A DNA stretch of 64,000 bases from Thermoplasmata archaeon (GTDB lineage: Archaea > Thermoplasmatota > Thermoplasmata > Lutacidiplasmatales > UBA184), in NCBI GenBank assembly GCA_022750195.1, contig JAKIWE010000001.1, positions 62,001 to 126,000 on the forward strand, in the 5' to 3' direction. The notes under the pieces were generated by a model. It searched no databases. It was given only the letters and a program-made list of their open reading frames with translations, and was not told where the DNA came from. Below are positions 62,800 through 64,000 of the stretch, in pieces. A program made the position numbers and the translations under genes. Within the stretch, counting starts at the first letter, position 1, and the number at the start of each line of letters is the position of its first letter.

Positions 62800-63050
62800 G
62801 TGTCCACCTCTATATTCCTCGACCGACAAATGGCCGACGAACTCGCGAGTTTCCACTGGAAATGGGGGGGGGGCAACCCCGTCACCCACTCCCCCGCCCG
62901 CAGGATATTGAGGATGAGGCCAATGCCAGTTCAGCAGCCCAGGCGTGGGAGTGCGCCGGCCTTCGGCCGTACCCATCAGAGGATTGGGCACGGCGTCCGA
63001 AGCGGATCGCCCGGAGGATCCGGGATCCCCATGCCGGCGCTACGGGCTAG
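62800..63050 (+). pseudogene. Small gene split by a run of ten G residues
   Basis: A GTG at 62800 follows AGGAGGGGGG. The frame reads MSTSIFLDRQMADELASFHW and continues into a G-run at 62864-62873, after which it gives a low-information peptide. One additional G would join it to the frame QPRHPLPRPQDIEDEANASS and WARRPKRIARRIRDPHAG, which ends at 63050. This could be a real phase-variable or broken gene, or a sequencing error. No fold is recognised. Confidence 0.35.
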
Positions 63051-63370
63051 TCGCGCTCGCTCTCGCGGTTAAGGGCCACGGCCACGGCTCCTAGGTCGAC
63101 GATTCCCCGGAGCATCTGCTGGAGGCCTTGCGCCGCCTGGCGTTGGAAGGCTTTCTCCTCGGCAGTAAGCTGGGGGTTCGAGTCGATTACCCCGAGCGCC
63201 ACCGTCGTCAGTCCCTTGGGGAGATCCTGGACCGCCTTGCGGGTCGCTTCGAGCTCTTCGTCCCTTTCACATCCCCCCCTCGCCGACCGGCGCGATCTTC
63301 GCGATTGTGATCGAGTACCCTGCCTCGCGGCGTCGGCGTCGCGTACCTCCTCCTTGAGGTGGCGGTGCAC
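63047..63370 (-). CDS. Small helical protein, unknown
   Basis: From a GTG at 63370 the frame gives 107 residues: an N-terminal HRHLKEEVRDADAARQG, a basic middle part (RRSRRSARGG) and a helical C-terminal half including RDEELEATRKAVQDLP, TAEEKAFQRQAAQGLQQML and VALNRESERD. The helices suggest a coiled or bundle-forming protein. A second frame on the same strand gives YSITIAKIAPVGEGGM before a stop at about 63272, so a frameshift near 63310 is possible. The start is poorly supported. Confidence 0.4.
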   Translation of the reverse strand: MHRHLKEEVRDADAARQGTRSQSRRSRRSARGGCERDEELEATRKAVQDLPKGLTTVALGVIDSNPQLTAEEKAFQRQAAQGLQQMLRGIVDLGAVAVALNRESERD

Positions 63371-63384
63371 GAGATAGGCGAGGA

Positions 63385-63397
63385 CGGATATTCTAGG
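63385..63397 (+). promoter_or_regulatory. TATA-like box of the right-edge gene
   Basis: CGGATATTCTAGG is centred about 25 bases before the ATG at 63416, so the transcript would be leaderless. Confidence 0.5.
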
Positions 63398-63415
63398 ACT
63401 GGCTCGCCGACACCG

Positions 63416-64000
63416 ATGGCCGGCTTGAACCCCGTAGCGCAGAACCTCGTCCAGAGTCTCGCCCAGCGTCCGAACCTGCTGATGAAGATGCGGATCCTTT
63501 CGCTGGGAAAGAACTACGACGTCATGGATGAGCAGAGCAACGTGCTCTGCACGATAGGTCTGGACGCCGGGCAGAACGTTACGGGCTCGTTGGTGAAGGG
63601 CGCCGTTTCGTCGTTGGCGGGGGACTATGTGGGGCGCTGGGCGGCGCGGTCGATGAAGTACACGTACACGGTCAAGGACTCCGCGGGTCAGTTGGCCCTG
63701 ACGATCAACAAGGGCTCGGGCGGCAACAAGGCGATGTTCGACTTGGTCGATGTCGGCACGCAGGTCTCCATCGGCACCATCCAGATGAAGCGGAGTCTGA
63801 TCGGGGGCCTCAAAGCGGCGTGGGTTGCCCCCGGCGCTGGCCAGACACTGATGCACACGAAGGGCAACATCATCCGCAGAAAGTACAAGATCGTTGATGC
63901 CAGCGGCCGAGAGATCGGCCACGTCCGGCACAAGATCCTGGCCATCCGCGACGTCTGGCAGCTCCAGCTGGAGGCCGGGGTCAATCACCTCTACGCCGCC
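63416..64000 (+). CDS. LURP-one/scramblase-like (tubby-like) protein, runs off right edge
   Basis: An uninterrupted frame of 195 codons from ATG 63416 reaches the window end. MRILSLGKNYDVMDEQSNVL followed by CTIG, then YTYTVKDSAGQLALTINKG, RRKYKIVDASGREIGHVRHK and VWQLQLEAGVNHLYAA match the beta-strand repeats of the LURP-one-related and phospholipid-scramblase-like domain (tubby C-terminal fold). Such proteins are found in bacteria, archaea and plants with unclear functions, in some cases membrane association. A second strand set with D and basic residues is in place. The C-terminus is not in the window. Confidence 0.72.
   Translation, partial: MAGLNPVAQNLVQSLAQRPNLLMKMRILSLGKNYDVMDEQSNVLCTIGLDAGQNVTGSLVKGAVSSLAGDYVGRWAARSMKYTYTVKDSAGQLALTINKGSGGNKAMFDLVDVGTQVSIGTIQMKRSLIGGLKAAWVAPGAGQTLMHTKGNIIRRKYKIVDASGREIGHVRHKILAIRDVWQLQLEAGVNHLYAA

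Noticed and set aside
63371-63988. Left part of a 313-codon minus-strand frame over the right-edge gene
   Set aside because: It runs antisense to the LURP-one-like gene. Only its last third, from about 63370, looks like protein.

Overview
The window is one stretch of a GC-rich archaeal chromosome, most likely a member of the Thermoplasmatota. The archaeal assignment rests on the rps13-rps4-rps11-rpoD block, EF-1alpha next to uS10, aPelota, a 20S proteasome alpha subunit, LonB with two membrane helices, archaeal MBF1, CDP-archaeol lipid genes and TATA boxes about 25-30 bases upstream of many start codons. Many of those genes look leaderless. GTG and TTG starts are common, and genes often overlap as ATGA or GTGA. 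Placement within the Thermoplasmatota is inference from gene content and base composition. Bacterial-type UvrA/UvrC, DnaJ and Tag are present alongside the archaeal core.

Layout. 0-5 kb: the start of an MFS transporter leaving the window on the left, aPelota, and the ribosome/RNA polymerase block on the minus strand. 4.5-8.5 kb: a glycosyltransferase, a methyltransferase, DnaJ, a SAM hydrolase and a small membrane/RAM-domain pair. 8.7-14.7 kb: an MFS transporter, citrate synthase, a tight minus-strand run of lipid and pterin genes (psd, pssA, mptD), then rps10 and EF-1alpha. 14.7-16.3 kb: a solitary TnpB. 16.3-24.3 kb: a thioesterase, MBF1, ornithine carbamoyltransferase, a shortened pyruvate-kinase-like protein, a thiolase/DUF35/SRPBCC cassette and a double winged-helix regulator. 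24.7-27.8 kb: a large kelch surface protein and tRNA-Phe.

28-43 kb is mainly housekeeping: topoisomerase IA, a creatininase-family hydrolase, uvrA-uvrC, proteasome alpha, a radical SAM protein, FolD, LonB, NadM and a trans-sulfuration enzyme. Two small cysteine-rich proteins are translationally coupled to folD and lonB. tRNA-Thr(CGU) at 43.27 kb is followed at once by an AbrB/PIN toxin-antitoxin pair, which begins a more accessory region. That region holds two paralogous alpha-toroid proteins on either side of a DNA glycosylase, a membrane permease, an acetyltransferase, a secreted phosphoesterase, an M1 aminopeptidase, a possible zincin, a kelch-PKD surface protein, a MacB-type ATPase, a cyclophilin and an RNase HI.

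The last 1.7 kb (62.3-64 kb) differs from the rest. It has very small genes with strong Shine-Dalgarno sites, a 20-base imperfect palindrome at a promoter, a run of ten G residues that breaks a small reading frame, and a LURP-one/scramblase-like gene cut by the right edge. This stretch, the AbrB/PIN pair and the TnpB locus are the best candidates for mobile or poorly described elements. No rRNA gene or CRISPR array was seen.
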